Below the pieces are notes generated by a model. The model was not told where the DNA came from, did no database searches, and worked only from the letters and a program-made list of their open reading frames with translations. From positions 1,550,001-1,614,000 of the forward strand of contig NZ_CP031946.1 in NCBI RefSeq assembly GCF_003443535.1: a stretch of 64,000 nucleotides of DNA, read 5' to 3'. How positions within the stretch are numbered: position 1 is the stretch's first letter; each line of letters starts with the position of its first letter. Below are positions 42,229-51,899 of the stretch, in pieces. The stretch is from Ruegeria sp. AD91A (GTDB lineage: Bacteria; Pseudomonadota; Alphaproteobacteria; Rhodobacterales; Rhodobacteraceae). The translations under genes were made by a program, and so were the position numbers.

Positions 42229-43329
42229 TTATTCCGACGCTCTGCGCCAACGGTGCAAAACATCCCCGCCGACCGCCTGCGTTTCGATCAAATCGAACCT
42301 CGGTGCGACCTCCAGCGTTTCCAGACCAAGTGTCCCGACCGCGGCCAGGCCTTCGGCTCCGATGGTCAAACCGGCAGTGAACCCGATCAGTTCGTCCACC
42401 AGATCCTCAGCCAGCAACGAGGCCGCAAGCGCAGCCCCACCTTCGCAGAAGACGCTGGTCAGACCGGCCTGACCCAGTTGCTGAAGCAGATCCAACGCAT
42501 CGATATGGTGGTCCTTCAACGCGCAGGGGATCAGCTTGGCGCCCAGTCCTTCCCAGGCTTTCGCACGTTCGGCATCCGGATGATGCGCATGGCAAAGCCA
42601 AACAGGAATTTTCGATGCCGTGCGTGCCAGCTGACCCATCAGGGATATGTCCATATGGCGCGACACCACGACGCGTACAGGCTGATGTTCTACGCCAAGA
42701 TCCCGTACGGTCAGCGATGGGTCGTCGGCGCGTGCCGTTCCGGCCCCGACCATCACCGCATCGTGACGTGCACGCATGGCATGGACCGCACGCCGTGCCT
42801 GCGGTCCGGTGATCCATTGGCTGTGCCCTGTCGAGGTCGCGATACGCCCGTCAAAACTGCTGGCCATCTTCAGCGTCACAAGAGGTCGGCCCTGTTCTGT
42901 TTTGAGGAAGAAACCCGCCAGATCCCGTTCTGCCTGTTCCGCAAGAAGGCCTGTAACGACCTCAATTCCCGCCTCACGCAACATGGTAAAACCCTGCCCA
43001 GCCACGCGCGGATCGCTGTCTTCGACAGCGGCCACAACACGGGATACACCTGCCGCAATCAAGGCCTCGGCGCAGGGCGGCGTTTTGCCGTGATGGGCAC
43101 AGGGCTCCAGCGTTACATAGGCGGTCGCACCACGCGCACCCTGTCCGGCCTGTGCCAATGCTTCGGTCTCGGCATGAGGGCGGCCACCCGGTTGTGTCCA
43201 GCCCCGCCCAATGATCCGGTCATCACGAACGATGACACACCCCACGGCGGGGTTCGGCCAGCACGTCCCCTGACCGCGCCGCCCCAAAGACAGGGCAAGC
43301 GCCATAAATCGCTTATCTGCTTCGTTCAC
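42229..43329 (-). CDS. ribD: Bifunctional riboflavin deaminase/reductase RibD
   Basis: RibD performs the deamination and reduction steps after GTP cyclohydrolase. The 366-residue protein has the N-terminal cytidine-deaminase-type domain with HAETEAL and [16 protein letters not shown] zinc motif (residues about 52-90) and a C-terminal reductase domain ([30 protein letters not shown]). Its start overlaps the nrdR stop by four bases. It is separated from ribE by the three capsule genes. Confidence 0.95.
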   Translation of the reverse strand: MNEADKRFMALALSLGRRGQGTCWPNPAVGCVIVRDDRIIGRGWTQPGGRPHAETEALAQAGQGARGATAYVTLEPCAHHGKTPPCAEALIAAGVSRVVAAVEDSDPRVAGQGFTMLREAGIEVVTGLLAEQAERDLAGFFLKTEQGRPLVTLKMASSFDGRIATSTGHSQWITGPQARRAVHAMRARHDAVMVGAGTARADDPSLTVRDLGVEHQPVRVVVSRHMDISLMGQLARTASKIPVWLCHAHHPDAERAKAWEGLGAKLIPCALKDHHIDALDLLQQLGQAGLTSVFCEGGAALAASLLAEDLVDELIGFTAGLTIGAEGLAAVGTLGLETLEVAPRFDLIETQAVGGDVLHRWRRASE

Positions 43330-43796
43330 TCGTCAGTCGAAGGCTGCGGCGGGCGCAGTTCGTGGACGAACTCCTCGAAATCATCGGCCGCCTGGAAATT
43401 CTTGTACACACTCGCAAAGCGAACATAGGCGACAGTGTCGATCCGCGCCAGAGCTTCCATAACGATTTCACCGATCTTGTTGGACGGGATATCAGTGTCG
43501 CCCATGCTTTCCAGACGGCGCACGATGCCCGAGATCATCTGATCGATCCGTTCGGGATCAACGGGCCGTTTCTGCATCGAGATGCGGATCGAACGCTCCA
43601 GCTTGTCGCGATCGAAATCCTCGCGTTTACCATTGGTTTTTATGACAACCAGATCACGCAGCTGCACACGTTCGTAGGTCGTGAACCGTCCGCCACAGGC
43701 CGGGCAGAACCGGCGTCGGCGGATAGCCACGTGGTCCTCTGCCGGGCGTGAATCTTTCACCTGAGTGTCGATATTTCCGCAAAACGGGCAGCGCAT
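43326..43796 (-). CDS. nrdR: Transcriptional repressor NrdR
   Basis: NrdR represses ribonucleotide reductase genes in response to dATP/ATP. The 156-residue protein has an N-terminal zinc ribbon (Cys3, Cys6, Cys31, Cys34) and an ATP-cone domain ([20 protein letters not shown] from about residue 49). The ATG at 43796 gives the exact canonical start MRCPFC. It leads the nrdR-ribD pair. A DnaA box lies 53 bases upstream. Confidence 0.96.
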   Translation of the reverse strand: MRCPFCGNIDTQVKDSRPAEDHVAIRRRRFCPACGGRFTTYERVQLRDLVVIKTNGKREDFDRDKLERSIRISMQKRPVDPERIDQMISGIVRRLESMGDTDIPSNKIGEIVMEALARIDTVAYVRFASVYKNFQAADDFEEFVHELRPPQPSTDE

Positions 43797-43849
43797 CCGC
43801 CGTCTCCTCGTACCATGTTCGGCCTCTTTTTGTAAGCGCTGCGGCTTAC

Positions 43850-43858
43850 TTATCCACA
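43850..43858 (+). promoter_or_regulatory. Consensus DnaA box upstream of nrdR
   Basis: TTATCCACA is an exact match to the strong DnaA box. It lies in the 120-base gap between nrdR and the YjbQ gene. A single nine-base match can arise by chance, but its position upstream of a nucleotide-pool regulator makes DnaA control plausible. Confidence 0.4.
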
Positions 43859-43916
43859 ACTATAGGGCAGCCGCTAGGGTTTGGGTAGTCGGAAATTCAA
43901 ACCGCTAAATAATGGG

Positions 43917-44330
43917 TCAGGCCAGATGCGCTGCAACCTTCCTTTGATGCGGCGCAGTACGGTGTTCAAACAGGTAAATCCCTTGCCATGTTCCAAGCAC
44001 AGGCCGGCCCTGCGACACCGGGATCGTCAGCGAAACCGGCATGAGCGCCGCTTTGATATGCGCTGGCATATCATCCGGGCCTTCATACGTGTGCCTCAGG
44101 TAGGACATGGCGGGGTTGTCTGACCGAGGAACGAGCCGCTCAAAAAACGCCTGAAGATCAGTTTGAACCTCGGGGTCCGCGTTTTCCTGGATCAACAACG
44201 AGCAAGAGGTGTGGCGAACGAACAGAGTCAAAACCCCATCCTTCGCTACCCGTTCAAGCCATTGCAGCACATCAGACGTAAATTCGTACAGCCCCGGCCC
44301 TTGAGTGTGCAAAACGAATTCAGTCTGCAT
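43917..44330 (-). CDS. yjbQ: YjbQ/UPF0047 family protein
   Basis: The 137-residue protein has the UPF0047 signature: LTLFVRHTSCSLLIQENADP near residue 40, the middle YLRHTYEGPDDMPAHIKAAL, and GTWQGIYLFEHR at the end. Family members show weak thiamine-phosphate synthase activity. The ATG at 44330 matches family starts; an in-frame ATG seven codons upstream is possible. It is the distal gene of a minus-strand run with the secreted protein upstream. Confidence 0.9.
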   Translation of the reverse strand: MQTEFVLHTQGPGLYEFTSDVLQWLERVAKDGVLTLFVRHTSCSLLIQENADPEVQTDLQAFFERLVPRSDNPAMSYLRHTYEGPDDMPAHIKAALMPVSLTIPVSQGRPVLGTWQGIYLFEHRTAPHQRKVAAHLA

Positions 44331-44351
44331 CGTTACAATCCCGCGCGCCAA

Positions 44352-44756
44352 TCAATCGTTGAAGAACGGCCGATAGTTACACCGTGCATTCGCACCTTGT
44401 ATAGATTCACTGTTACCGGGCTGAAACCCGAACGAAACAAAGCTGCTTGGTTGCACATCAACCGACTGAGGCTGCTTAATCGAAAACTGAACTGCTGTTC
44501 TGCGCCCGGTGGTGACACTGGGCCCGTATCCTCGCAACACATAAATCCGGTCCATCCAGCCCAACCCCAAGGTCCGGCGCGCATAGTCCGCGGCCGCGCA
44601 CCAATAGCCTTCGACACGTTTGTCACCGCGCGGGATGACCTCAAAATCAGTGGCGTTGATGGGTTCTGTTCGAAATCCATTCGGCGCAGCATCTGCTGTC
44701 ATGGGGATACTGAGGGTCAAGGCGGCCAGCGCGGCGAAGGTGCATAACTGTTTCAT
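44352..44756 (-). CDS. Small secreted protein of unknown function
   Basis: The 134-residue protein begins with a clear signal peptide (MKQLCTF, hydrophobic core, cleavage near TADAAP at residue 24). The mature part has two cysteines (YWCAAADYA and ARCNYRPF), which might pair, and no domain I recognise; YWCAAADYARRTLG recalls small secreted proteins of Rhodobacteraceae. The ATG at 44756 is preferred over a start 22 codons upstream because it begins with the signal peptide. The ribosome site GAGGAA-like sequence precedes it. Confidence 0.65.
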   Translation of the reverse strand: MKQLCTFAALAALTLSIPMTADAAPNGFRTEPINATDFEVIPRGDKRVEGYWCAAADYARRTLGLGWMDRIYVLRGYGPSVTTGRRTAVQFSIKQPQSVDVQPSSFVSFGFQPGNSESIQGANARCNYRPFFND

Positions 44757-44834
44757 CGTTAATTCTTCCCTGATTGCTTGTTCCAAATAGGTTAGACGAA
44801 CTTCATCGCGTGCACAGGGCACCTCACGATCAAT

Positions 44835-45386
44835 TCAACCCGCTTCGTGCATTGCGTGATCCGGCGTGAGCCAGCCCTGATAGCGGATCAGCAGACCCAA
44901 TCCAGGTGCCTCTGCTGACACGTCGAACCTGAACCGGCCCGTTGCATCCTGCCATTCCCGTGTATGCGAACGTGGCACCGCAAAAAAAGGTACCGGGATG
45001 CCCAATACTGTCAGGCGGAGGATCCTGATATACAGCGCGCCGTTCTGCCAGCTGGGCTTCAGCCAGATTGAAATCGCTCCGAAATCCTCGCGGACACTTG
45101 CCCGCGTGCTGTCATAGGTCAGACAGGAGGTTGTGCGATGGCCGGCGAAGTCGCGTTCCCAAATTACGGCCTGACCTTCTGAGCGTACCTTCACTGATAC
45201 TGCGACGTCCTTTCCGTCCTGCGGAAATCCGGCCACGCGCGTTGCAAAAGCAACCAAGGCACCTGCGCCAAGCTCGATATCGCATCGACCTGAGTAGGAT
45301 GCCTCGGAGCTGTGCAGCCGAAGGACCGCATCTGGCACGTCATCAACCGAACCCAGCGCCTGCAAAAACGGATCCCACGACATCAA
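44835..45386 (-). CDS. DUF4166 domain protein
   Basis: The 183-residue protein reads as a DUF4166 domain (ASYSGRCDIELGAGALVAF, VIWERDFAGHRTTSCL, LGLLIRYQGWL). In other bacteria this domain is often fused to saccharopine-dehydrogenase-like proteins; here it is free-standing. No activity is known. It overlaps the stop of the DCC gene by four bases, so both are translated together. Confidence 0.8.
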   Translation of the reverse strand: MMSWDPFLQALGSVDDVPDAVLRLHSSEASYSGRCDIELGAGALVAFATRVAGFPQDGKDVAVSVKVRSEGQAVIWERDFAGHRTTSCLTYDSTRASVREDFGAISIWLKPSWQNGALYIRILRLTVLGIPVPFFAVPRSHTREWQDATGRFRFDVSAEAPGLGLLIRYQGWLTPDHAMHEAG

Positions 45387-45826
45387 TATCCATCGCTCGC
45401 AAAACGTGCCTTCACATCAGGTCCCGGCACCAAACATGTCTTGGTTTTTCCGAACAATATATATCTGTTTCGCGCAATCAGGCTGTAAATCGGATCTTTG
45501 ACTAAACCGGGCAGGAACCGGCACACCGAAAGCAGCGGCCACAAACCCGGCAATTGACGCATCGCGGCGGCAAACGCATCCAGATTTTGATAGACTGCGC
45601 CATTCACTATCACCAGATTTGTCTGAAAGTCGCATGTGGGCAGATCAAGGTCGCGATACAGTTTTTGTCCAAGGGGTGACTGCGCTGTCGCGAATTGGAA
45701 ATTCCGTGACCGATCACGTTCAAGCATGAATCGGAAAAAGCCCGAACACAGAACGCATTCACCATCAAATACGATCAGGTTTCCAATGCGGGTATCTGTG
45801 TTTCCGGCCTTGTCTCGCATTCGCAT
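45383..45826 (-). CDS. DCC family thiol-disulfide oxidoreductase-like protein
   Basis: The 147-residue protein has the defining DCC motif FDGECVLCSGFFRFM near residues 19-33 (DxxCxxC) and the late RFLPGLVKDPIYSLIARNRY. DCC proteins have a thioredoxin-like fold and are assumed to be disulfide oxidoreductases. Starts at 45826 and 45820 are both possible. A palindrome lies 8 bases upstream, suggesting regulation of this DCC-DUF4166 operon. Confidence 0.85.
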   Translation of the reverse strand: MRMRDKAGNTDTRIGNLIVFDGECVLCSGFFRFMLERDRSRNFQFATAQSPLGQKLYRDLDLPTCDFQTNLVIVNGAVYQNLDAFAAAMRQLPGLWPLLSVCRFLPGLVKDPIYSLIARNRYILFGKTKTCLVPGPDVKARFASDGY

Positions 45827-45834
45827 CGCACAAG

Positions 45835-45859
45835 TGTCATCCTTCGAGTCAGGATGACA
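45835..45859. promoter_or_regulatory. Palindrome upstream of the DCC gene, within a 337-base gap
   Basis: TGTCATCC and GGATGACA form 8-base arms around 9 bases, directly upstream of the DCC start. A second, outer pair (CACAAGTGTC and GACACTTG, near 45830 and 45871) adds a nested repeat. The rest of the gap to the AraC gene at 46164 contains no credible gene and no clear consensus promoter. Confidence 0.45.
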
Positions 45860-46163
45860 ATTCCAGCGTCGCAGAACAATGCGACACTTGCGGAAGAAAA
45901 AGAGTGTGCCGGGGAGCCCTGAGCGGAGGCTGGTGATTTCTCCGAGGCTCTGACCTCATCCCCATAAAGGTCTCGACCCGGCAACGCTGCTGATTTGGGC
46001 AGCCAGGTGCCTCAGTTCATGTGCGTTCCGGTCAAAACCTTTCGAGAACTTGCCAACACATCGAACGCCGTTGCACAATCCCCCTAGCCAATAGCCAAAG
46101 TCAAAAACGGGATTTCTGTGATAGCCTGTTAGAGTATTTGAGAACGTAAGGTGTTGTTCCACG

Positions 46164-47204
46164 ATGGATGTAGATATCGGCCGACTACATTTTTTGACCC
46201 GGGCGCTTGATCGCCTCACCGGCAATAGCGAAGTATCTCAGCGGGTAATGATGCAGACCGGGCTTCGACAGCAAGACATCGCGCCCCCTGCCGCAGTCTA
46301 CAGTGCGCATAAAGAGGCCCTGTTCATCCGACACGCCTGTGACGCCGTTGGTGACATCACATTTGCGGCACGCACTGGGCTCGAGGTCACGTCGGCTTCG
46401 ACCGTTACAGGGTATATCAGCAAATACTCACGCGATTTGAAGCAGGTGATGGAAAACCTGTCACGCTTTCACGGAATCATCGACCCGGCCATCGGGCTCA
46501 GCTTCCGTGTTGCCGGCAATTTCGCGGCGCTTGAGGCCGATTGGAAAGATGCCAGCTTTGCCCGCTATCATCGGCGCACGGAATTCCTGTTGTTCGCTTC
46601 GTTGGCAAGAATGAGGAACCTGACGCAGGTGAACTTGTACCCGATTGAGATGCGCTTTCAGCACAAAGTTGGAAACCACGTCAAAACCTACGAAAAGCTG
46701 GCAGGCTGTCCCGTGGTTTTCGGAGCTGAAAAGATCGAGATCATTCTGCCGTTATCTGCGCTGGATTTGCAGGTGCCGACCTATGATCCCAAGCTGCGGG
46801 CGCATTTGCTCGAATACGGTGAAAGACTGTTGGCCGAGAAGCCATCCCCCAAGAATATGACCCGTGCCCGTGTCGAAGGGCTGATCACCCGATCCCTGCC
46901 AGGCGCAATCCTGCAAGCCGAAGATGTAGCCGCTGATCTGGGCATGAGCCTCAGAACCTTCAGCCGACGCCTTAAGGATGAAGGCACCAGCTATCGCGAT
47001 ATTGTTGACGATCTAAGGTGTGATCTGGCCCAGACTTTCATCACAAATGGCATGACTCTGTCTGAAATCTCATACGCGCTGGGGTATGCTGATCAGGCTG
47101 CTTTTTCGACCGCCTTCAAACGGTGGACAGGTCAGCCGCCCAGCGCCTTCAAGACCCGTGTGGAACATCCCATTCGGACAGCTGGCCAGGGGTCATCGGT
47201 GTGA
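46164..47204 (+). CDS. AraC family transcriptional regulator (arabinose-binding-domain type)
   Basis: The 346-residue protein has an N-terminal ligand domain of the Arabinose_bd/OruR type (about residues 20-205) and a C-terminal AraC DNA-binding domain with two helix-turn-helix motifs: EDVAADLGMSLRTFSRRLKD near 253-272 and LSEISYALGYADQAAFSTAF near 300-320, ending in FKRWTGQPPSAFK. The inducer is unknown. Neighbouring genes do not suggest a target. A gap of 150 bases separates it from the convergent rpoD and contains the rpoD terminator. Confidence 0.9.
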   Translation: MDVDIGRLHFLTRALDRLTGNSEVSQRVMMQTGLRQQDIAPPAAVYSAHKEALFIRHACDAVGDITFAARTGLEVTSASTVTGYISKYSRDLKQVMENLSRFHGIIDPAIGLSFRVAGNFAALEADWKDASFARYHRRTEFLLFASLARMRNLTQVNLYPIEMRFQHKVGNHVKTYEKLAGCPVVFGAEKIEIILPLSALDLQVPTYDPKLRAHLLEYGERLLAEKPSPKNMTRARVEGLITRSLPGAILQAEDVAADLGMSLRTFSRRLKDEGTSYRDIVDDLRCDLAQTFITNGMTLSEISYALGYADQAAFSTAFKRWTGQPPSAFKTRVEHPIRTAGQGSSV

Positions 47205-47321
47205 AAAACCTCGCCCCGGCCTGTCCCATGAGTGGACTGGACCGATATAGAAAGGCACACCGCCCGGACCTTGTGCGTTCTCGCCAATGTGATGTGAGAA
47301 CCAGCCAATGTGAACAAAATG

Positions 47322-47348
47322 AAAAAAGGCGCCTCGGTCGAGGCGCCT
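47322..47348 (-). terminator. Rho-independent terminator of rpoD
   Basis: On the minus strand AGGCGCCTC and GAGGCGCCT form a 9-pair stem with a 4-base loop, followed by a run of T (six A on the plus strand at 47322-47327). It lies 7 bases after the rpoD stop. Confidence 0.92.
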
Positions 47349-47354
47349 AAAAGT

Positions 47355-49343
47355 TTACTGATCCAGGAACGAACGGAGTTTCCGTGAACGGCTGGGATGT
47401 TTCAGCTTCCGCAGCGCTTTCGCTTCGATTTGGCGGATACGTTCGCGGGTAACACTGAACTGTTGGCCGACCTCTTCCAGAGTGTGGTCGGTGTTCATGC
47501 CGATGCCGAAACGCATCCGCAGAACCCGTTCCTCGCGCGGGGTGAGCGAGGCAAGAACCCGGGTCGTGGTCTCCTTGAGGTTTTCCTGAATGGCACTGTC
47601 CAGCGGCAGCACGGCATTCTTGTCCTCAATGAAATCGCCAAGCTGGCTGTCTTCCTCGTCGCCAATGGGCGTTTCCAGCGAAATCGGCTCTTTGGCGATT
47701 TTCATCACCTTGCGAACCTTTTCCAACGGCATTTGCAGCTTTTCCGCCAGTTCTTCCGGCGTCGGTTCACGACCGATCTCGTGCAGCATCTGACGACCGG
47801 TCCGGACCAGCTTGTTGATCGTTTCGATCATATGAACCGGAATACGGATCGTGCGGGCCTGATCCGCGATCGAGCGGGTGATCGCCTGCCGGATCCACCA
47901 GGTCGCATAGGTCGAAAACTTGTAGCCACGGCGGTATTCGAACTTGTCCACGGCCTTCATCAGGCCAATGTTGCCTTCCTGAATAAGATCAAGGAATTGC
48001 AGGCCACGGTTCGTGTATTTTTTGGCAATCGAGATCACCAGACGCAGGTTGGCTTCGACCATTTCCTTCTTGGCCTGCCGCGCTTCTTTTTCGCCCTTCT
48101 GAACCTGCTGCACGATGCGGCGAAATTCAGAGATATCCAGACCGACATACTGACCAACCTGGGCCATGTCGTTGCGCAGTTCTTCAACCTTGGCGGTTGA
48201 GCGTTCGATGAACATCTGCCAACCCCGGCCCGGTTTTTCAGCCATCTCGGCCAGCCAGTTCGGATCAAGTTCCCGCCCGCGATAAGCGTCGATGAACTCA
48301 CGGCGGTTAATGCGCGCCTGATCCGCCAGTTTCACCATCGAGCTGTCTAGCGACATGACGCGACGGTTGATCCCATAAAGCTGGTCAATCAATGCGTCGA
48401 TACGGTTGTTGTGCAGGTGAAGACCATTCACCAGCTCGACTATCTCGGCCCGCAGCTTCTGATACGTCGCCTCGTCTTTTTCGCTGAAAGTGCCGTCTTC
48501 GTTCAGCGTGGCCGAAATCCGGCTGTCCTGCATTTCAGACAGCATCGAGAAGTCGGTCGAGATGCGCTCCAAGGTTGTCAGAACCTGATCCTTCAGCGCC
48601 GCTTCCATCGCGGCCAGCGACATGTTGGCCTGATCGTCGTCATCGTCATCGTCGTCGTTGTTCAGCGGGTTGCCATCGGCATCCAGCTCAGGGCCGCTAT
48701 CCTTGGCCGGCTTGTTCGCCTGCACCGCCGACGTATCAACGACCGGCTCATCAACGTCACCGTCTTCGTCCAACTGGTTGCCGAACGTGGTTTCCAAATC
48801 AATGACATCCCGCAGAAGAATGTCTTCGGACAGCAATTCGTCGTGCCAGATTGTGATCGCCTGGAAGGTCAGCGGGCTTTCACACAGGCCGGCAATCATC
48901 GTGTTGCGACCGGCTTCGATCCGCTTGGCGATTGCGATCTCGCCCTCGCGGCTCAGCAATTCAACCGAACCCATCTCACGCAGATACATGCGGACGGGGT
49001 CGTCCGTGCGGTCCAGCTTTTCTGCGCCTGCACCAGCCAGTGCAACCTCGCGGTTGCTTTCCGCGGCAACCAGTTCGGTCGAGCCTTTGTTCTCTTCTTC
49101 TTCGGCCTCTTCATCTTCGATGATGTTGATGCCCATCTCGGACAGCATCGACATAACGTCTTCGATCTGTTCCGAGCTGACCTGATCAGGCGGCAGGACC
49201 TGATTGAGCTGGTCGTAGGTGATGTAACCTTTCTCGCGAGCCTCGGCGATCATCTTCTTGACGTTGGCCTGGCTCATGTCCAGCGAGATTTCCTGTTCCT
49301 GCTCGTCGGATTTGCGGTCTTCGTTCGTATCCTTGGCGGCCAT
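47355..49343 (-). CDS. rpoD: RNA polymerase sigma factor RpoD (sigma-70)
   Basis: This is the housekeeping sigma factor, 662 residues. Region 1.1 lies at the N-terminus, [20 protein letters not shown] marks region 1.2, a long acidic non-conserved region follows (including eight consecutive Asp), then region 2 ([20 protein letters not shown]), region 3, and region 4 ([24 protein letters not shown] helix-turn-helix, here [20 protein letters not shown]). It is transcribed with dnaG upstream, 113 bases apart, as in the macromolecular synthesis operon, but rpsU is not adjacent. Confidence 0.98.
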   Translation of the reverse strand: MAAKDTNEDRKSDEQEQEISLDMSQANVKKMIAEAREKGYITYDQLNQVLPPDQVSSEQIEDVMSMLSEMGINIIEDEEAEEEENKGSTELVAAESNREVALAGAGAEKLDRTDDPVRMYLREMGSVELLSREGEIAIAKRIEAGRNTMIAGLCESPLTFQAITIWHDELLSEDILLRDVIDLETTFGNQLDEDGDVDEPVVDTSAVQANKPAKDSGPELDADGNPLNNDDDDDDDDQANMSLAAMEAALKDQVLTTLERISTDFSMLSEMQDSRISATLNEDGTFSEKDEATYQKLRAEIVELVNGLHLHNNRIDALIDQLYGINRRVMSLDSSMVKLADQARINRREFIDAYRGRELDPNWLAEMAEKPGRGWQMFIERSTAKVEELRNDMAQVGQYVGLDISEFRRIVQQVQKGEKEARQAKKEMVEANLRLVISIAKKYTNRGLQFLDLIQEGNIGLMKAVDKFEYRRGYKFSTYATWWIRQAITRSIADQARTIRIPVHMIETINKLVRTGRQMLHEIGREPTPEELAEKLQMPLEKVRKVMKIAKEPISLETPIGDEEDSQLGDFIEDKNAVLPLDSAIQENLKETTTRVLASLTPREERVLRMRFGIGMNTDHTLEEVGQQFSVTRERIRQIEAKALRKLKHPSRSRKLRSFLDQ

Positions 49344-49456
49344 TCAATGCTCCTGCAGGGATGGGTGATTCGTCTCAGCCGAATCATTAGCGCGTATAAG
49401 TGATTCGGCCACCCGTTTACCCGTTTTTCTTTTCCAGTGCCTTACGAAAACACCAC

Positions 49457-51403
49457 TTATCGGCGTTTCCGCTCGAATTTGATACCTGACATGATCGCCG
49501 CAAACGCGTCTTTCTCGTCACGATTGATTCGCGCGCCGTTGTCGGCGACGTCGAATACGGCCCGGTCTTCGTTCTGGCTGCGGCTTGTTCGGTTACGCTC
49601 TTCGGCGGCTTGCGCCAGCCGATATGTCAGCGCCTCATCAGCCAGATCAGACAGTTCTTCTGCAGCTTCGGCAATCTCGGCATCCAACCCCCGGAGCGCT
49701 TTGATTTTCGCGAGTTCCTCGGCCAGTGTCATTTCGGCCTTTTCTACGTCGCCTGGCTTGAACACACAGGGGATAACTGCCACATGGCGAAGCGTCAGCA
49801 GGTTTTCAAGGGCGTCAGGTCCCATTGATGCGATAATGTGGTCTTTCAGGTTGTCCGGATCATCAATCGCATGACGCAGAACAGCATCGCGCAATGCTGC
49901 GTGGTCAGGATCGTGACACTCCATTTCTTCCAACTGTTGCTCAAATTGAACAACTACCTTGGGATTCAGGATTGAGATCGCCAGAATAGCGGCTTCGCGC
50001 AGATGGATGTCCGCGTTTTCCGAAGAGGCCAGAAACGAACTGCGCGCGCCCGGCGTCGCTTTTTGCGGCGGCTGCCATTTGCCGCGCGGTTGCCACTGAC
50101 GATTTTGCGGTTGTCGTTGTGGGCGGAACAGTTGCCAGCGCAGATCTTTGATTTCCTGCCCGTAATGCGAACGGATCGACGGGTCCCGGATAAGCTTGAT
50201 CTTGTCGCGCAAGGATTTATCCAAAGCCGCCTTGCGCTCGGGGCTGTCGAAAACCTTGCCTTCGGTCTCGCGCTGCCACAGCAGCTTGACCATCGGAATG
50301 GCACCATCCAGCACAGCCTTTACGGCCTCTGCCCCTTCGGCGCGCAAAAGATCGTCCGGGTCCTTACCTTCAGGCATCAAAGCAAAACGCAGGGATTTTC
50401 CGGCCTCCAGCAGAGGCAGCGCCAGATCAACCGCCCGCATGGCCGCTCGCAGACCTGCTGCATCCCCGTCCAGCGCTATGATCGGCTCATCTGCGATCCG
50501 CCAGAGCAGTTGCAACTGGTGTTCCGTAATGGCCGTTCCTAACGGTGCAACCGACGCGCCAAAGCCCGCCTCGGCCAGCGCGATCACGTCCATATACCCT
50601 TCGGCCACGATCAACGGCTGCCCTTTGCCCGCCGCCTGCCGCGCTGGACCTTGATTGTAAAGGCTGCGCCCCTTGTCGAACAACTCGGTCTCGGGTGAGT
50701 TCAGGTATTTCGCGTTGTCATTCGGGTCCATCGCGCGGCCACCGAATGCAATGCAGCGCCCACGCGGATCACGGATCGGGTACATGATCCGATTGCGGAA
50801 GGTGTCGTAGGGTTTTTTGCCCTTGTTTGAAGGCTTGGCCAGCCCGGCGCCAAGGATCAACTCCTCTTCGATGCTCTTGCCGCGCAGGTGATCCCAAAGC
50901 GCCTGCCAACCGTCCGGCGCAAACCCGATCTCCCACCGATCCAGCGCCCTTTGATCCAGACCCCGGCGCGACAGGTAATCCCGTGCCTCTGCCCCCGCCG
51001 CTGTTTTGAGCTGCAAGCGGAAGAACTGCGCGGCGTGCTCCATCACATCGGCAAGCTGACTGCGGCGGTCCTGCTTTTCCTGCGCCTTGGGATCGCGCGC
51101 AGGCATCGGCATCCCGGCCTCGCGGGCCAATATTTCAACGGCTTCGATGAACGAGACATTCTCAGTCTCTTTCACGAAGCTGATCGCGTCGCCCTTGGCG
51201 TGACAGCCGAAGCAGTAATAAAACCCCTTTTGGTCGTCGACATGGAATGAGGCTGTCTTTTCGTGATGAAACGGGCAAGGCGCCCACATGTCACCCTTGC
51301 CTTGATTGGATTTGCGCTGATCCCACATAACCTTGCGCCCGACGACCTGAGACAGGCTCAGGCGGGTGCGTAGTTCATCCAGAAATCCGGGGGGCAGTGA
51401 CAT
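49457..51403 (-). CDS. dnaG: DNA primase
   Basis: DnaG makes RNA primers at the replication fork. The 648-residue protein has the N-terminal zinc finger (Cys43, His46, Cys64, Cys67), the RNA polymerase domain with TOPRIM acidic motifs (IVAEGYMDVIALAEAG near 262 and ALDGDAAG near 310), and a less conserved C-terminal DnaB-interacting domain preceded by an Arg/Gln/Pro-rich linker (QRQPQNRQWQPRGKW). Two DnaA-box-like sites lie 50-83 bases before the start. rpoD follows. Confidence 0.97.
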   Translation of the reverse strand: MSLPPGFLDELRTRLSLSQVVGRKVMWDQRKSNQGKGDMWAPCPFHHEKTASFHVDDQKGFYYCFGCHAKGDAISFVKETENVSFIEAVEILAREAGMPMPARDPKAQEKQDRRSQLADVMEHAAQFFRLQLKTAAGAEARDYLSRRGLDQRALDRWEIGFAPDGWQALWDHLRGKSIEEELILGAGLAKPSNKGKKPYDTFRNRIMYPIRDPRGRCIAFGGRAMDPNDNAKYLNSPETELFDKGRSLYNQGPARQAAGKGQPLIVAEGYMDVIALAEAGFGASVAPLGTAITEHQLQLLWRIADEPIIALDGDAAGLRAAMRAVDLALPLLEAGKSLRFALMPEGKDPDDLLRAEGAEAVKAVLDGAIPMVKLLWQRETEGKVFDSPERKAALDKSLRDKIKLIRDPSIRSHYGQEIKDLRWQLFRPQRQPQNRQWQPRGKWQPPQKATPGARSSFLASSENADIHLREAAILAISILNPKVVVQFEQQLEEMECHDPDHAALRDAVLRHAIDDPDNLKDHIIASMGPDALENLLTLRHVAVIPCVFKPGDVEKAEMTLAEELAKIKALRGLDAEIAEAAEELSDLADEALTYRLAQAAEERNRTSRSQNEDRAVFDVADNGARINRDEKDAFAAIMSGIKFERKRR

Positions 51404-51453
51404 GGGTCAAATCTGACAGAAACGGGAACGCGCGCCAAGGGTATGACGCGCGT

Positions 51454-51486
51454 TTGTCCACAGGGAAATGATGGTGCTGTGGATTA
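51454..51486. promoter_or_regulatory. Pair of near-consensus DnaA boxes upstream of dnaG
   Basis: TTGTCCACA (51454-51462, plus) and TAATCCACA (51478-51486, minus) each differ from TTATCCACA at one base and face each other 15 bases apart, in the 80-base gap before dnaG. They could couple primase expression to DnaA or be chance matches in a short AT-poor region. Confidence 0.35.
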
Positions 51487-51780
51487 TTGCTGCAAACACA
51501 GCTCAAGCCACGCGGCACCCAGATCCTTTTTGCGCACGTCGCGCATCTTTTGTTCGTAGACCCACGGTGTGATCAGCGGGATCGCGGCGTTATAGTTCTC
51601 AGGCCATGATGGGCCACTATCTGCAACGGCTTGTGCTACATCACGTTCTTTCACGCGATCCAGCCGGGCCTTTTGTATCGCGGCTACGACATCAGCCTGA
51701 TACTTGCAGCTTTCTTCCTTTGTTTCCTGTGCGGCCAAAGGGGTGGCCAGCAGAGCCGCGACAATGGCTATACGCAACAT
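51484..51780 (-). CDS. Small secreted protein of unknown function
   Basis: The 98-residue protein starts with a signal peptide (MLRIAIVAALLATPLAAQ, cleavage near residue 18). The mature part has one early and one late cysteine (EESCKYQ, LELCLQQ), which may pair, and a helical middle with many charged residues. Many similar small proteins of this layout occur in Rhodobacteraceae. The ATG at 51780 is chosen because it begins the signal peptide; the longer frame to 51885 is poor. GGAGAC precedes it. Confidence 0.7.
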   Translation of the reverse strand: MLRIAIVAALLATPLAAQETKEESCKYQADVVAAIQKARLDRVKERDVAQAVADSGPSWPENYNAAIPLITPWVYEQKMRDVRKKDLGAAWLELCLQQ

Positions 51781-51899
51781 GGGGGTCTCCGGGATTCGTT
51801 TCTCTGAGTGTCTACTATCCGTCAAACTAACGGGCCACCATCGACATTCAAGCCGCAGAACGTTCAGGCGGGGCGAAATGATCATCCCGCCTGTTTGAT

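Noticed and set aside
42217..43428. Long open frame antisense to ribD (403 codons)
   Set aside because: RibD is complete on the minus strand; the frame also crosses into nrdR, as shadow frames do.
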